A stretch of 64,000 bases of DNA from Hsuehochloa calcarea. Taxonomy: Eukaryota > Streptophyta > Magnoliopsida > Poales > Poaceae. The stretch's first letter is position 1; every line of letters starts with the position of its first letter. The notes below the pieces were generated by a model. That model was not told the DNA's origin. It did no database searches and worked only from the letters and a program-made list of their open reading frames with translations. Shown in pieces: positions 9,713-21,571 of this stretch. The DNA is taken from the NCBI GenBank assembly GCA_036346395.1, contig CM070609.1:49548777-49612776 (forward strand). Reading direction: 5' to 3'. The position numbers and the translations under genes are program-made.

Positions 9713-12700
9713 ATGGCAGCGATAAGGTTCTTGGCCATTCTCGCATCCTGCCTGCCTCTTTCTCTCCCCAAATTCCTCTAGTTTCTAGCGCACGATGGTT
9801 CATTTTTGTGCTTTGGGCCCTGTGGGCTCGCCCGGTGCGGTTGAAGATGTTCTTGGAGGTGATTGATCTTCCCGGTAGGCCGTGGGGGCGGTGCAGTTGC
9901 TGGTTGATCGGTGGTGGGCGGTGGATTCGGCGGGGTTAGGGTTTCGTGAGGTTTGGAAATTGGTGGTAGCGGCGTTTCTTTGGCTTTACGTTCTTGGAAG
10001 GTTCGAGTCTTGCGGTTTCTTGTTGATGCTTGATCCAAGGTTAGGTCTAGTCCGGTATCTAAAGGTAGCTTGAGATTCGCGAGTGCCAGTTTTGTGATGT
10101 AGTTAGGATTGGTGCCATTAGTACCCGGAATTGCGGTTTGGAGGCTGTGGTTTGGTTGAGAGCTTAGCTGCCAGTAAGCTTCTTGCTGAGCTGAGTGATC
10201 TTAGCATCTCCTCTTCTTCCTACACGCCCGCCGTTGTTCATCGTTTGCCGCTGCTGTTTGGACCCTCCCCTGCTCCTCTGCTCCGCCGGGCTTTGCTTCA
10301 GCCTAGCATTGTTCTACTTCTGCTCAGCTGCTCCGCCTCTACCTCGAGCCTGAGCTGTTCTACCTTTGCCTTGGCCTACTGTCCCTCGGATCTGGCCGCG
10401 CATCTGCCCAAAGCTGTCGTGCCTCGCCATGAGCTGTCTCCTCTGCCTCGACCCAACGTCGCTAGGATCTGGTGGCACCACCTTGGATCCGACCGCCCCC
10501 GCCCGGATCCAACATCGCCCCTGCCTTGGGGTGATGCTACTGCCATTGTTTGGCCAACCCCTACGTCGGATACGTGCTGCCGCTGCGCCTCCCTCTGCCA
10601 CGAGCTCCAGATCACACCATCCCTGCCTCGAAGCTCTTGTCTCTGGTTGCCCTTTTGCTCGGATCGACGGGACAAACTTTCGGGAGTGGGCTGTTCACAT
10701 GAGGATTCACCTCAATAGCCAGCACCTCTGGGGTCACCTCATCTCCAAGCAACCCTGTCTGCCTTGTCCTACGTCGCCGGTTCTGCCTGCTCTTCCTGCT
10801 AGTGCAGGTCTCTCAGGAGGCCGCCATGACTACTTTAGTGGAGGTCCTAGAGCTCTAATAGTCGGAGTTGCACACCAATGAGAGATGTCAGGATGCCGAA
10901 GCTCGTGTTACCACCATCTTGGTGGGCAGCATGCCAATGGCCACCATCTCTATGGATGTGGTGGAGCTATCGACGACTCAACTAATGTGGGACCGATTAT
11001 GAGCTTACTACCAGCCGACAATTGATGCTATGTACCTATCCGTCGTGCACCAGGCACACTCCCTTCAACACTTGATGCCACTATGGATGACTGCTACCAG
11101 CATATGTATGTGGTGTGGCATGAACTTGACTCCCTAGGGCCAGATGCCTGCCGGACCTGTCCCTACTGTATACGGTTCTACGCTCACTATGAGAATCACC
11201 GTCTCTACGACTAACAAACGCATCTCCGACCTGAGTTCGAGACCATGCATGCCTAGTTTATGACTCGCCACCCCGGCTAGACCATGGTGAAGGCCCTCAC
11301 GGGTGTTCGTGCTGAGGAGACTCGTTTTTATGGTGCGGCTCAGATGCAGACTATCTTAACTTCTTCAGTGCCTCTTCCTTCAGCACCGACCATGGTGTCT
11401 CCAGCTCCCGCGACAATAGTGCTTGTTGTCTTACTACTGCCAGCGTGACGACCACTGGTACCAGGACAACTACAATAGGAGGGACCAGGGTCGCATGGGT
11501 GGACGTCCACTGAAGGGCTCTAGAGGTTCTTTCCACTTAGGAGCTGGCGACTCTCGTTAGGGTTCCTCCGTTGATGCCATGCAACAGCTCCTCTCCTTGC
11601 TCCATTGCCTCGGTGTCGGCTCGTCCTCAAACTCCTCGGGCTCTGCTTGTCTGGCTCTTGCTTCTCAGTAGTCTTCGTCTCGTCCTCCACCTCCCTCATT
11701 AGGTATCTTGTCTCCATAGATCTTGGACTCTGGTATTTCTTTTCACATGATACCAGATTCTACTCACCTCACTTATGTGAGTTCTACAGCCTTTTACTTC
11801 CACTATTTAGACTACAGAGCACCCTTTCCACTTATTCCTTTAATGTTCCTACAATTTTTCATGTTCTCAAGCTTACTATGTAGCTTATGTTTGTTGGCTT
11901 GATCACTGATCACAACTGCCGTATTGTTCTTAAGTTTGACATTTGTTGTATCTAGGACCACCGCACGGGGACTGCTTGGTACTGGCCCTTAGTGCCGTGA
12001 TTCGTAGCTTCTTTGAGAGATTGACTAGCGGACCTTTCTTCTACTGTCTCCACCAACCAATTAGCCACTACCACTGTCTCTGTTTTTGCTACATCCTCTA
12101 CTGCTTCCTTCACTCAGTGGCACCATTATTTAGGTCATCTGTGTGGATCGTCTCTGTCGTCACTAGTAGGTCGTAGTGTTCTTGGATTTGTTTATGGTAA
12201 CACATCTTTACATTCTATGGGTTGCAAGTTTGGCAAGCAGCTGCAGCTCCCCTATCCCGCTGCAGCTCCCCTATCCCTCAATGATTCTATTTTTGATCGT
12301 CCTTTTGATAATGTTCACTCTGATGTTTAGGGTTTGACTCCCTTCATTTCGAAAGGGGGTCATCAATACTATGATCTCTATTGAGGATTATTCTCATCAT
12401 AGTTGGATCTACTTCATGTCCTCTCGTAGTTAAGTTCTCCATTTACCAGATGTCTATCACGATGGTTTGCACTAAGCTTGATTTGGCCATTCGTGTTTTT
12501 CGTGTTGATTTTGCTGGCGAATACCTATCTGCTTATTTGCATCCCTTTCTCACTAAGCGTATGCATCATCCCTTGCTTGAGATAGCTCACGCTCTCATGC
12601 TTGCCTCTTCTATTCCACCCCACTTCTGGGTTGAGGCTATCTTCACTGTTGCATTCCTCATCAATACACAATCTTCCATCGCTCTTCAGGGCTCTACTCT

Positions 12701-15493
12701 TGTCGAGCATCTCTACGGTTTGGCTCTAGATTACAATCACCTTTGTTGTTTCGGTTGTGTCTGCTTTGTTCTTCTTTCACCTTGTGAGCGTACCATGCTA
12801 ACTGCTCAGTTAGTTATGTGTTTTTCTGAGCTACAGTCTTGAGCATAACGGTTATTGCTATTATGATTATGTTGCTCATCGAGTGAGGATCTCTTGGGAT
12901 GTCACCTTCGATGACTCCTGGCCTTACTACCCTTGTCTCCCTCTGTCAGCTTAGATTATCTTGTTGAGTCGCTCTCCTTTCTGACTTTTCCCTCTCCTCC
13001 GGCTCCACATGTTCCCTGTCCTCCGGAGGTTCCTTTCAGCTCTTCTATCGAGATTCTACCATTTCTCTTGCACTACTGTCGTCGTGCTCGGCCTACTCCT
13101 CCAGTTAAGCCGCCGTTTTTGCAGGGCCCCATTCTCAGTTTTTCTCTGTCCTTGTCTAGGTATTGCTCTACCTTCTCCCAGATACGATCTTCATGATCAT
13201 CTCACTGCCAAGCCTCCCGAGTGGTACAGCTTCGCAACAGCCGTCGCTCTTTCTGAGCCTATGACCTACCCTGAGTGGAAGCTCACGATATCTGAGGACA
13301 TTGATGCTTTGGAGCGTATTGGCACTTGAGATCTTGTGCCCTTAACTGTGCATGTCACTCCTATCATGTGCAAGTAGGGTGTACAAGATCAAGATCCGCT
13401 CGATGGTTCTCTTGAGCACTACAAGGCTCATCTTGTAGCGTGTGGTTATCAGCAGGAGTATAGTTGTGACTACGATAAGACCTTCGCTCCTGTCGTCCAC
13501 CTTACCACTATTCGCACTCCTTGTTGTCGCCTCTATTCGACAATGGTCTATCTCTCAGTTTGACGTCAAGAATACATTTCTCAATGGCGAGCCTATGAGG
13601 TTTACATACAGCCACCCCTTGGGCATTCTGTCTCTGATGGTATGGTTTGTCGCCTTCGTCGCTCTCTCTATGAGCTCAAGAAAGCCCCTCATACTTGGTT
13701 TGATCGTTTCTCCGCCAGTGATCACGAGTCACGACCGTGCCCTCTTTGTACACACCTCTCAAGGTCGGGTGCTCCTCTATGTGGATGTATGTACATTGAT
13801 TTTGTGAAGGAGCATTTCAGTAAGCAATTCTTGATGTCTGATTTGGGTCATCTTCGTTACTTAAGCTTGAGGTCACTTCTATGCATGCGGGCTACTTGAA
13901 GGAGATGTACATTCAGGATATCCTTACTCGCGCTTGTTTCATTGGTTAGCGCATGGTGGACACTCTTTTGGAGCGCAGTATTCACTTTCGGCCCATTGAT
14001 GGGGAGCCTCTTGAGCATCCCACTCACTACAACCATCTTATTAGGAGCCTCGTTTACTTTGTGATCACTCGACCTGACATTTGTCACCTAATTCACATTT
14101 TGAGTCAGTTCGTTTCTGCTCACACTCAGCTCCACTATAGTCACCTTCTCGGTATTCTACGATATTTTAGCGGGACCATCAGTCATCGCTTTTCCTTTCC
14201 TCACTCCAGCTCTCTGTAGCTTCAGGCATACTTTGATGTGACCTGGGCTAGCGATCCTTCTTATCGTCGATCTATTTCTGCCTATTGTCTTTTTCCTTGG
14301 TTCCTCTCTGATTGCTTGGAAGACCAACTAGTCTGTCATTTTCTATTCGAGTGTTGAAGCTGAGTTGCAAGCCATAGCGATGTTGACAGCTGAGATCACT
14401 TGGCTTCGATGGCTACTTGAGGATTTCGGTGTTTTAGTTTCTGCACCGACTCCTCTCTTGTTAGATAGTACTGGTGCGATCAGCATTGCTCGAGATCCCG
14501 TGAAGCATGAGCTCACCATGCACATTGGAGTAGATGCTTCGTACATGAGATCGCATATGCAAGACCAAATTATTGTTATTCAGTATGTGCCTTCGGAGTT
14601 TCAGTTAGCATATTTCTTCATCAAGGCACAAACTAGAGCTCAATCCAGCTTCTACCTCTCCAAACTCAGTATTATTGATCCATCATGAGTTTGAGGAGGT
14701 GTTAAATGTCTCTTGTACAGGGTGTTCTTTGTATATTTATCTGTACCTATAACATGTATATTTTGGTCTTTGGTCCATTTCGAGGTCATCATTGCTGGTC
14801 CTGAGATGCTACCATGTTTAAGGTTCAGAAGGATGGTAATACCACCGCTAACACATGAGAAATGCTAGTTCAACTTTCTTGGAATGCCTGAAAATCATAG
14901 AAGGGCTAACATACATGGTTGCAATATAATTGGACTTGTCACGGCATATTCCAGTATTCCACAAGCCCCTCTTTACGCCAACCAAAGAACACAACCATGT
15001 CTGCTTATGTATGTTTCTACTTAATCAACAATGGTTGTGTAGATTATGAATTGATGGCGTAGGCATGTCATTGGCATCTACCATAGTTAATAGGCAATGC
15101 AAGCACATCAACATTTGGTTAATAGGAAGCCTTGAGCGCATATGTGACAAGTAGCAAGAATTCAGATACTGATGTGTTTAAAGATTTGATGAGCACTCCT
15201 ACCACTTGGTTTATATTGTAGAGGGACAGGTGTCCAGAACATGATTGTTAGTAATGGTAACTCTTGCTTGCAAACATCCTACATTTTTTAAGGCAGTGGT
15301 TTGGATGTTTCCATCATGATCTATTTTTGTTTGCAGAAGAAATGGTTCTGCTGCTTGCAATCTACCGCTGCTGAATCATCAAATTGACTCAATCTTGAAA
15401 GTTCCTTCTGATCAAAAACTGGATAAGAAAAGAAGAAGTATCACCGAAAGGCCTTTCAAGTTGGATGTGCATGTGCTTTGTTGCTGTCTCTGA
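9713..15493 (+). CDS. Candidate small host gene, two exons, unknown function
   Basis: Model: exon 1 9713-9726, intron 9727-15336, exon 2 15337-15493, giving 56 residues plus TGA. Exon 1 ends ATAAG|GTTCTT and exon 2 follows TTTGTTTGCAG, both acceptable plant splice sites. The join preserves phase and keeps exon 2 open for 52 codons. The product starts MAAIRRNGSA, has a basic stretch (DKKRRS) and ends in a Cys cluster (VLCCCL). I recognise no family. Without splicing, the ATG opens only a 22-residue hydrophobic peptide (MAAIRFLAILASCLPL...) ending at 9781. The surroundings lack transposon sequence except for a copia relic within the intron. It could equally be a non-coding transcript or have extra exons. 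Confidence 0.3.
10640..11520 (+). pseudogene. gag: copia gag relic
   Basis: Begins around the segment FARIDGTNFREWAVHMRIHL and continues through several frames with in-frame stops. A degenerate zinc knuckle at about 11422-11465 reads CYYCQRDDHWYQDN, where the last cysteine is replaced by Asp. The order and motifs match the RNA-binding Gag of copia elements. No functional protein can be made as written. Confidence 0.7.
11700..12950 (+). pseudogene. pol: copia protease and integrase relic
   Basis: The protease site appears near 11725 as an ILDSG motif followed by a serine and histidine, the usual copia aspartic protease context. The zinc-binding and catalytic core of integrase follow from about 12120 (a CKFGKQLQLPYP segment with HSDV near 12315). 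In the family, integrase inserts cDNA into the genome. Stops and frameshifts divide the region into many pieces. A 19-bp tandem duplication at 12241-12277 adds a frameshift. Confidence 0.65.
12241..12277 (+). repeat. 19-bp tandem duplication in integrase relic
   Basis: The unit CTGCAGCTCCCCTATCCCG occurs twice back to back; the second copy lacks the last base. The length is not a multiple of three, so the duplication breaks the reading frame. Confidence 0.85.
13200..14687 (+). pseudogene. pol: copia reverse transcriptase and RNase H relic
   Basis: RT motifs run from the KAHLVACGYQQEYSCDY segment (13423-13473) through LYELKKAPHTWFDRF (13663-13707). The catalytic YVDD box is damaged: LLYVDVCTLIL near 13772-13804 shows one Asp, then a frameshift. 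RNase H follows in 14350-14687, with the LDSTGAISIARDP and YVPSEFQLAYFF segments and a terminal stop at 14686-14688. It would have copied element RNA into cDNA; the active-site break excludes that now. Confidence 0.75.
14700..14790 (+). repeat. Start of copia 3' LTR
   Basis: TGTTAAATGTCTCTTGTACA begins directly after a purine-rich tract. The far end is not certain because no second copy is available for comparison. Confidence 0.45.
14791..15336 (+). other. Remaining intron sequence of the candidate gene
   Basis: No transposon or coding motif is recognised. Base composition is plain and AT-rich, and the segment ends with a pyrimidine-rich stretch and TTTGCAG at 15330-15336. It is assigned to the intron only through the two-exon model. 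Confidence 0.3.
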
Positions 15494-15956
15494 CCTTTGC
15501 TGCTTTCCACAACAGGTTGATTATAAAAGTGGCTTCCTGTTCTTGCACAAACACTTTCTGTTACATTTAGCTTAAAATGGTGCTTTTACCTCCTGATAAC
15601 TGGTAGTCGGTTGGCGCAAAATTTTGGATCTTGCGCGGTATTATTTCATCATGAATGTGCTGTAGTTTGACGTGTAGTGTGGGTGTACGCTAATTTTCGT
15701 GAATGCTGATTATTTGGATCTGAGTAAGTAGAGATGCTCAATATTGTTATGTCTACTGGCTATCAGGCATCTTCTCGTGTTGATGTAATTGATATTCCAT
15801 TCATCGTATATCCTCTGGCTTTGGCACCTCTGTTCAACCCTACATAGGTAAGCCGGTGCGATTTTTTTTTTCGAGAGAAGTGTACAACATGTCATTTTTT
15901 TACTGAGGATCATATGATACCTTGTCTTATGGATTTTTTTTCTGCATATGCTAATA
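15494..15956 (+). other. Probable 3' untranslated region and spacer
   Basis: T-rich, gene-free sequence after the candidate stop codon. Nothing else is recognisable. The gypsy relic begins near 15957, so any transcript end must lie in this interval or read into the transposon. Confidence 0.3.
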
Positions 15957-16473
15957 ATCGATGCTGTCAAATTAAATTGCTACTCCAAAACTGAAGAAGA
16001 GCATGCGGATTTTAGGTTAATACATGATAAGTTTAGAGAGCTCTAGCTGCACACTAAGTTCAGTAAATACGAATTTTGGATGAAAGAAATTGATTTCTTA
16101 GAGCACATGCATGATTTCCGCGGGAGTAATGGTCGACCCAAGCAAAGTTACGGCAATTTTTGCATCGGGAACATCCAAAATCAGTAACCCAATTCCGTAG
16201 TTTCCTTGGGATGGCATACCACCGCTTCATTGAAGGATTTCCCAATACTGCCAAACCACTTATTCAACACTTGAAGTAAGAAAAGAAGTTCACTTGACTT
16301 TGGAGTGTGAGCAAAGTTTTCAAGAATTGAAGAAGCGTCTGGCTTCTATGCTAGTACTTGTGTTGGCAGACATCAGGAAGGATTTTGATATTTGTGATGC
16401 TCAGCGTCAAGAACTTGGTTGCGTGCTCATGCATGAAGGCAAGGTTACCACGTATGCTTCTTGACAAGTAAGG
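15957..16473 (+). pseudogene. pol: Ty3/gypsy RT C-terminus and start of RNase H
   Basis: Plus-strand pol relic. The recognisable order is YSKTEEEHA..., KFSKYEFWMKEIDFL, then thumb and RNase H start segments (FQELKKRLAS, DFDI.DAQRQELGCVLM). Stops and one-base shifts interrupt every part. The sequence stops in the RNase H region at a target site (TAAGG, 16469-16473) and resumes at 19421. It is part of one gypsy element continued at 19421-19683 and 27561-28275. The polymerase core upstream is missing. Confidence 0.8.
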
Positions 16474-19415
16474 TGATGCGGGGGATTGTTGCCTGATCTT
16501 CACAGCGTAGAATTGGAGATAATTGGACCCGTGCAACCTGATGAATGACACCGCCAACCACTATCTCTATTACAGCAACCTGCAGCACTCGATTTACCCA
16601 AAGCAATCACCGAGGCAACCACAAGAAAGACGGAGATAAATACTTTCAAATAATTCCTAATTGTAAGGGGTGGAAATGCTTCACTCAAACCCGAGAACAA
16701 AGAAATTTATTTTTGAAATTTCAACTCTTATTTTCATAGGAGGGTGTACCCCTCCTTTTATAGCCCTTTTGAGTTGGTGCTACAATACCCGAGCTATAGT
16801 AGGCCAATTGCTATCGTGTTCAAACAAAATAAAATGTATTCTTTGAATAGCAAGCAAGCTAGTTGGTAGAATGCCTTTTGACAACAATCAAATTGGGTTT
16901 GATTTCTTTTCGGTCAGATCCATGTTTGCTAAACAGGTCAAACCGGCTTCTGTTCTTCGTGTTGGTTCCTTTGTTTTTTAAGTTGTAGTAGCCTATTTTC
17001 CTTTGCCTCCAAAGCTTCTTCTTCATGAATCCTTATAACAAGTAAAATAGAGGCATTAGGTAGTAATCTATTCTTATGAAAATCAACGTGTAGCTCATTG
17101 AGGAAAAGATTCACCTCTTGATTAATTTGCTTTGCTCTAGCTTTGGTGTTGGCCTAGTTGGTGTTAGAGTAGTATTTAGGGAAGAGGACAATGTGTGTGT
17201 TCTAGGGATGTCTACATGGTAGGTTGTTTGGAACTAGAGTTATAACTCAATTCAAGTTGTAAAGCTCAACTTTACAACTCATTAATTGATGTCCAAAAAA
17301 GATGATGACCTAATGTCGGACCCAGGAGTAACATCTACAAATCCTCTGTGTATTCTACACTAGTCTCTGAAACAATAGCTAGTGCATACAGTAAACAAAT
17401 ATGGTAACATCCATAATTCACATAACTTTATTAATAAATATCAAAGTTTATTACAAGAAAAACTTACAAGCCAACAATAAAGAGCACAACGGAAAATGAA
17501 GAAGAAGTAGTAGAGCCTAGCTAATCTGCCGTAAATAATCGACTGGGGTAGCGACCTAGTTGTTGAGATCCTCATCAGTTGCGAAGTCATCATCCACTGT
17601 AGGCACCAACCTAACACTAACATAAACATGGGCAGCAACCTAGGGCTTCAACCCATAATTTTCTCATAGACACTCATCCATGTCATAAACTATTTTATAA
17701 ATCATTTTGAAAATAAAACCAAAGTCTAATCCATAAAAGGCTTTGTTCAGCATGTCCATGACTATTCGAATAGTTTGATACTCTGCAGAGGTTGTACAAC
17801 TTTACCCACAAGGGATAATCTATTTATAATGTCTGCTTCACACACTTTCGTAGGTGTGCAACTAAGTGATTATCACAAGGCCATTACAATGCCCCATTCC
17901 AAACTAGTCATGTCCGCTAAGGTTTTACTTCCTTTGGACTAAACTATCCATCGGAAGCCCCCTCTTGCGCCATGTGGTAATACATAAAAACTGGATCATT
18001 ATGACACCTACACATAAATATGGCACAACTAATAGTGGAACATTGTAAATTAATAATTAGCTTAGTATGTTCCATACTAAACCTGTGGTAGTACGGAATG
18101 ACTTAACAATCCTGACTCACAGACCTGTCATTAATTGACCGGACGACTTCAAAAACAATCACTAGGCATCAGCCATTCACTGAATTGAACCCATGCATAA
18201 ACCTACACCCACCAACTATCTATTTTTCCCAAGTCCAAACTAATTTTATTTTATTTTATTTTTCAAAGTCATTTATAAACATCCATGGCACACCAATGCT
18301 ATGGATACAATATAAAATATATTTGATTTTGGGCTGTAAATTTCTAAATTGAATATTTTTTATCAAAGCATGACTAGGGATATATTTTTACCAACATGTT
18401 CTCGTTCATACTATTGTATCAACTAGATTTTCATTGAAGATGTCAAGGCATGTTTGATTCAATGTCAAAATTGGCTATACAATGGAATTAGGAATAACTA
18501 TAAATTTAAAACAGGAATTTAAGTTAACTTGAATATATATAAGTATGCAGTAATAATTTAAAATAGAATTTAAATCATTTAAAATACTGGGATAAAATAT
18601 TATTAAGGGATGTAACTTGCCTTACTCAGTTAACTGTTGTTTTGAAATGGCGTCGAAATCTGGTTCTCCGATGTCGTCGAAATCTATACGTGAAAATATG
18701 CTAAATTCAAAAAAATTCAACTAAACTCGAAATTAATTATTTTAGGTTCTAGGAGATAGATATTGAATTTAGATGAATTTAGAAATTTGAATAAGTGGAA
18801 TCGGAGCTCGAACGAAGGAGAACGGGCTCTCTAAAGATTCAAACTCACATGAAATGATAGAAATAGATTTTTTGGAATTATTTTTCTGATGCAAAATTCA
18901 TTTATTGCATTAGTGAGAGGGTTTAAATTGCACCGGTCCACGATGGACCGGGTGCGTGGGTGACGGGGTGGTGCAACGCAAGCGTGACATGTGGGCAGCC
19001 AAGTGGATGATGGCGGTGAGGTGGCACGCATGTGGCCCTGCATGGTGGCCACGTGGCTTGACAATGGCGGTCGTGCACGGGAACCCAAGGTCGCCGGCAC
19101 TACGCGCTGTGGCAACCGACAACAAGGGTAGAAACGGAGAGAGGGAGGGACGGGGAACATGGTGCTCACCTTGGCGGTGGTTGGGCGCACAAGGATGGAC
19201 AGTGATGAGGAGAGAGGCGGTGGCGCGTTTGGGCTAACAGCAGAGAGGTGGCTCCGGTGGTGCTCTGGCTAAGATGGCATAAGCACGATGTAGAACGTGG
19301 AGCCGCGATGGAGATGGTGTCGCCGGAGCTTCACTATAACTAGAGAGTGCACACAACTTTAATGCAACAACTTGAGATGGAGAAGATGTACATGTGTTAA
19401 GTGTGTCCTCATCAT
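16474..19415 (-). mobile_element. 2.9 kb LTR-like insertion, composite
   Basis: Flanked by the perfect 5-bp duplication TAAGG (16469-16473 and 19416-19420). The ends form TGATG...CATCA, as in an LTR. A TATA-like ATAAAAGGAG on the minus strand at about 16753-16762 suggests minus orientation. Inside is a piece of another LTR (17314 onward). No coding region, primer site or polypurine tract was found, so the likeliest reading is a solo LTR that later received a gypsy-type LTR fragment. The family is unknown to me. Confidence 0.65.
17314..19340 (-). repeat. Del/Tekay-like LTR fragment, inverted
   Basis: The plus-strand text starts TGTCGGACCCAGGAGTAAC, the reverse complement of the end of the solo LTR at 47340-51453. 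Over the next 150 bp it matches that LTR's tail. Further matches include GAATCGGAGCTCGAACGAA near 18797 and the GTGACATGTGGG segment near 18983. The expected terminal TTACA is absent, so the LTR is truncated; the right border is approximate. Confidence 0.6.
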
Positions 19416-19420
19416 AAGGC

Positions 19421-19683
19421 CTCATGAAGAAAACTATCCCACTCACGATTTGGAATTAGCTGCTGTAGTGTATGCTTTGAAGATATGACGTCATTACCTC
19501 ATTGGTTATCACTGTGAAGTTTGTAAAGACCCCAAGAGTTTGAAATATATTTTCACTCACTCAGATCTCAATATGAGATAGGATAGTTGGAATTGTTCAG
19601 GATCATGATGTTGGAATTCACTACCATCCAGGCAAGGCTAATATTGTGGAAAATGCGTTAAGTTGGAAGAGCTACTGTAATAG
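19421..19683 (+). pseudogene. pol: Ty3/gypsy RNase H, middle part
   Basis: Continues the relic interrupted at 16473: HEENYPTHDLELAAVVYALK, then RHYLIGYHCEV and KSLKYIFTHSDLN. Stops replace tryptophan and glutamine codons, and one shift occurs before the ..GIHYHPGKANIVENAL segment near the end. The RNase H fold would degrade the RNA strand after cDNA synthesis. It is cut at 19683 by the gag-only element and resumes at 27561 in the integrase region. Confidence 0.8.
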
Positions 19684-21559
19684 TGTAGGACCGGAAAGGC
19701 GACTGAGGGGGGGGGGGTGAATAGGCGCTTTCAAAACTTTCTCGCCTAAGTCGAATTCAACACGAACTTTACTCCTTTAGCTATGAGAGCTAAGAAGATC
19801 AGTAAGCACACAGCGGAAGCCTTGTTGAACTCGACAAACCCCAACAACCACGACACAAATGTGGAGACTTAAACTCAAAGGGTTGACTGGCACTGGCGGT
19901 CGGCCGGCTACCTGAGCGGTCGGACCGACGTTCAACAATGATCGGCCGGCAACTAATGGCGGTCGGACCGGTGGGCAATGGTTCGTTCGACCCGGCGATC
20001 AATGATCGAATATACGGGCGGTCGGACGCCGTTACAAGACCAGTCGGACCGGTTCGATCGATCTTGAAAATCCACCCCAAATCCAAAACGAAATTTGATC
20101 CAACTTTTGATTCAACCAATGAAACTTGACCAAATTTGAGCACACCTCCTAGTGATATTAGAGACCTATTTCTAGCGGCGATCCTTGAGATCCACTTCAG
20201 AATCGATCTCTCAAGGATTTAATCAAGAAGTGCACAAACCCTAGAAATATGAAAAACTTTGATTCAAGACTTGCTTGTGAGGATTGATGGTCTAGATGAT
20301 TCTAGGAGTATTCCACACATCAAAGCAAGACAAAATGGGTCAAGAGACCAAGCATAAACCCTTGAATCAAGGAAGCACCAAATTCATCCAAATGAGAGAA
20401 GAACACAAAGAGGAGACAAAAGATCTCTCAAGCAAGCATCACAAGATTGATTGATCTCACAAGATGCTTACAAAGCCACTCCAACTAGGAGGACAAGAGC
20501 TCACCCAAGGAGCATACAATATCTCCCTCTCTTTCTCTCCAAACCCTAACCCTAGAAAAGCAAGGGAAGAAACCAAATGAATGCCTCAAAGGTTTTCCTT
20601 CTCCCCCTTTCCTATTTATACTAGAGAGGACTAGAGTTACACAATTGGGGCCCACTCACCCATGGGACCCACATACTAATCTGTTGAAGCAATCGCCTGC
20701 TTCACCACGTGTAGGTTGATCAGCGGTTCTCATCGACGCCAAGCCTCTCTTGTCCGAATCCCTCGGAACCTCCCAGAGACTCGCACCGATATCCGCACTT
20801 TGATCCAACCGGTACCGACCGAACCACCCGTTCGATCCATCTTGTCCATTCGCACCATGCTTGAGTCACACGACCTCCCGGTATCCACGATCGTTCGGAC
20901 CTCGGCTCTCCAAGCGTAGTCGATCCACTCACCGTTAGCGTCGTTGACACGCAAGCCACCGCGCGACAATAGACAAACAAATCGTTTCCGGGAACAAGTT
21001 CTTCACAACTTGACCCACGTCATTTCCGCAATGCGATATACATCAATAAAGCATTGAAGTTCATAGAATAACACACTCAGAACAACCTCAATGCAACACT
21101 TGGCTCACCTCCAAGTGACTGCCGGTCTGACCGCCCCACAGGGCCGGTCCGACCGATTTCATGCCGGTCGGACCGCTCCCACAACGGCGGTCGGACCGGT
21201 CCATATGACTTAGCCAAAATTCCAGCTTGAAAATCCAAACCTTACGGAATTTTCAACTCAATAGAACTTTTGTTGGGAGCTCCAAAATGATGAAACCACA
21301 TCCGGGAGACTCACTTGCCTACACAACCTATTTTTGGATTAGCTCCAAAATCCAAAGTTAGGTCAAGCCGGTCCGCCAGGCCTCCATTCTTGATCCGATC
21401 AGTCCCACGAGCGGTCCGACCGCCCACTCCACCGGTCGGACACCGCGTGGTGCGACAAAGAAGAAGCAAACCCGAAAAGCGAGATTTTGCAAACCAACAA
21501 TGCCATTGCCAATTGACTCATCATCACGAGATCGTGCACATATCCTCACGATATCGACA
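19684..21559 (-). repeat. 3' LTR of gag-only element (family A)
   Basis: 1876 bp, TGTAGGACCGG to ATATCGACA in plus-strand text. It pairs with 25661-27555. A minus-strand TATA box lies at 20613-20620. Many CGGTCNGACCG motifs are present but several are broken by one- or two-base losses compared with the partner. A run of 11 G at 19710-19720 follows the conserved start. Confidence 0.88.
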
Positions 21560-21571
21560 ATCTCCCCTTGA
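21560..21571 (-). promoter_or_regulatory. 3' polypurine tract of gag-only element
   Basis: CAAGGGGAGATT on the minus strand directly adjoins the 3' LTR. This is the plus-strand DNA primer site in copia elements and matches the tract at 59259-59269. Confidence 0.75.

Larger units (their letters stand above)
10185..14790 (+). mobile_element. Decayed Ty1/copia element inside the candidate intron
   Basis: Plus-strand copia relic with gag, protease, integrase, RT and RNase H in the copia order, all heavily broken. The 3' polypurine stretch (GAGTTTGAGGAGG, 14687-14699) and a TGTTAAATGTC LTR start at 14700 mark its right side. I could not find a 5' LTR or primer site, so the left boundary is approximate and the element is 5'-truncated or too diverged. 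The 3' LTR end is also unclear. The GC-rich 10185-10640 part is probably the element's own leader and gag N-terminus. The many lesions make this one of the oldest insertions in the window. Confidence 0.75.

Noticed and set aside
10131..10718. 195-codon plus-strand frame rich in Ser, Leu and Pro
   Set aside because: It overlaps the GC-rich leader of the copia relic, has several competing frames on both strands and no motif; the real gag trace uses another frame from about 10640.
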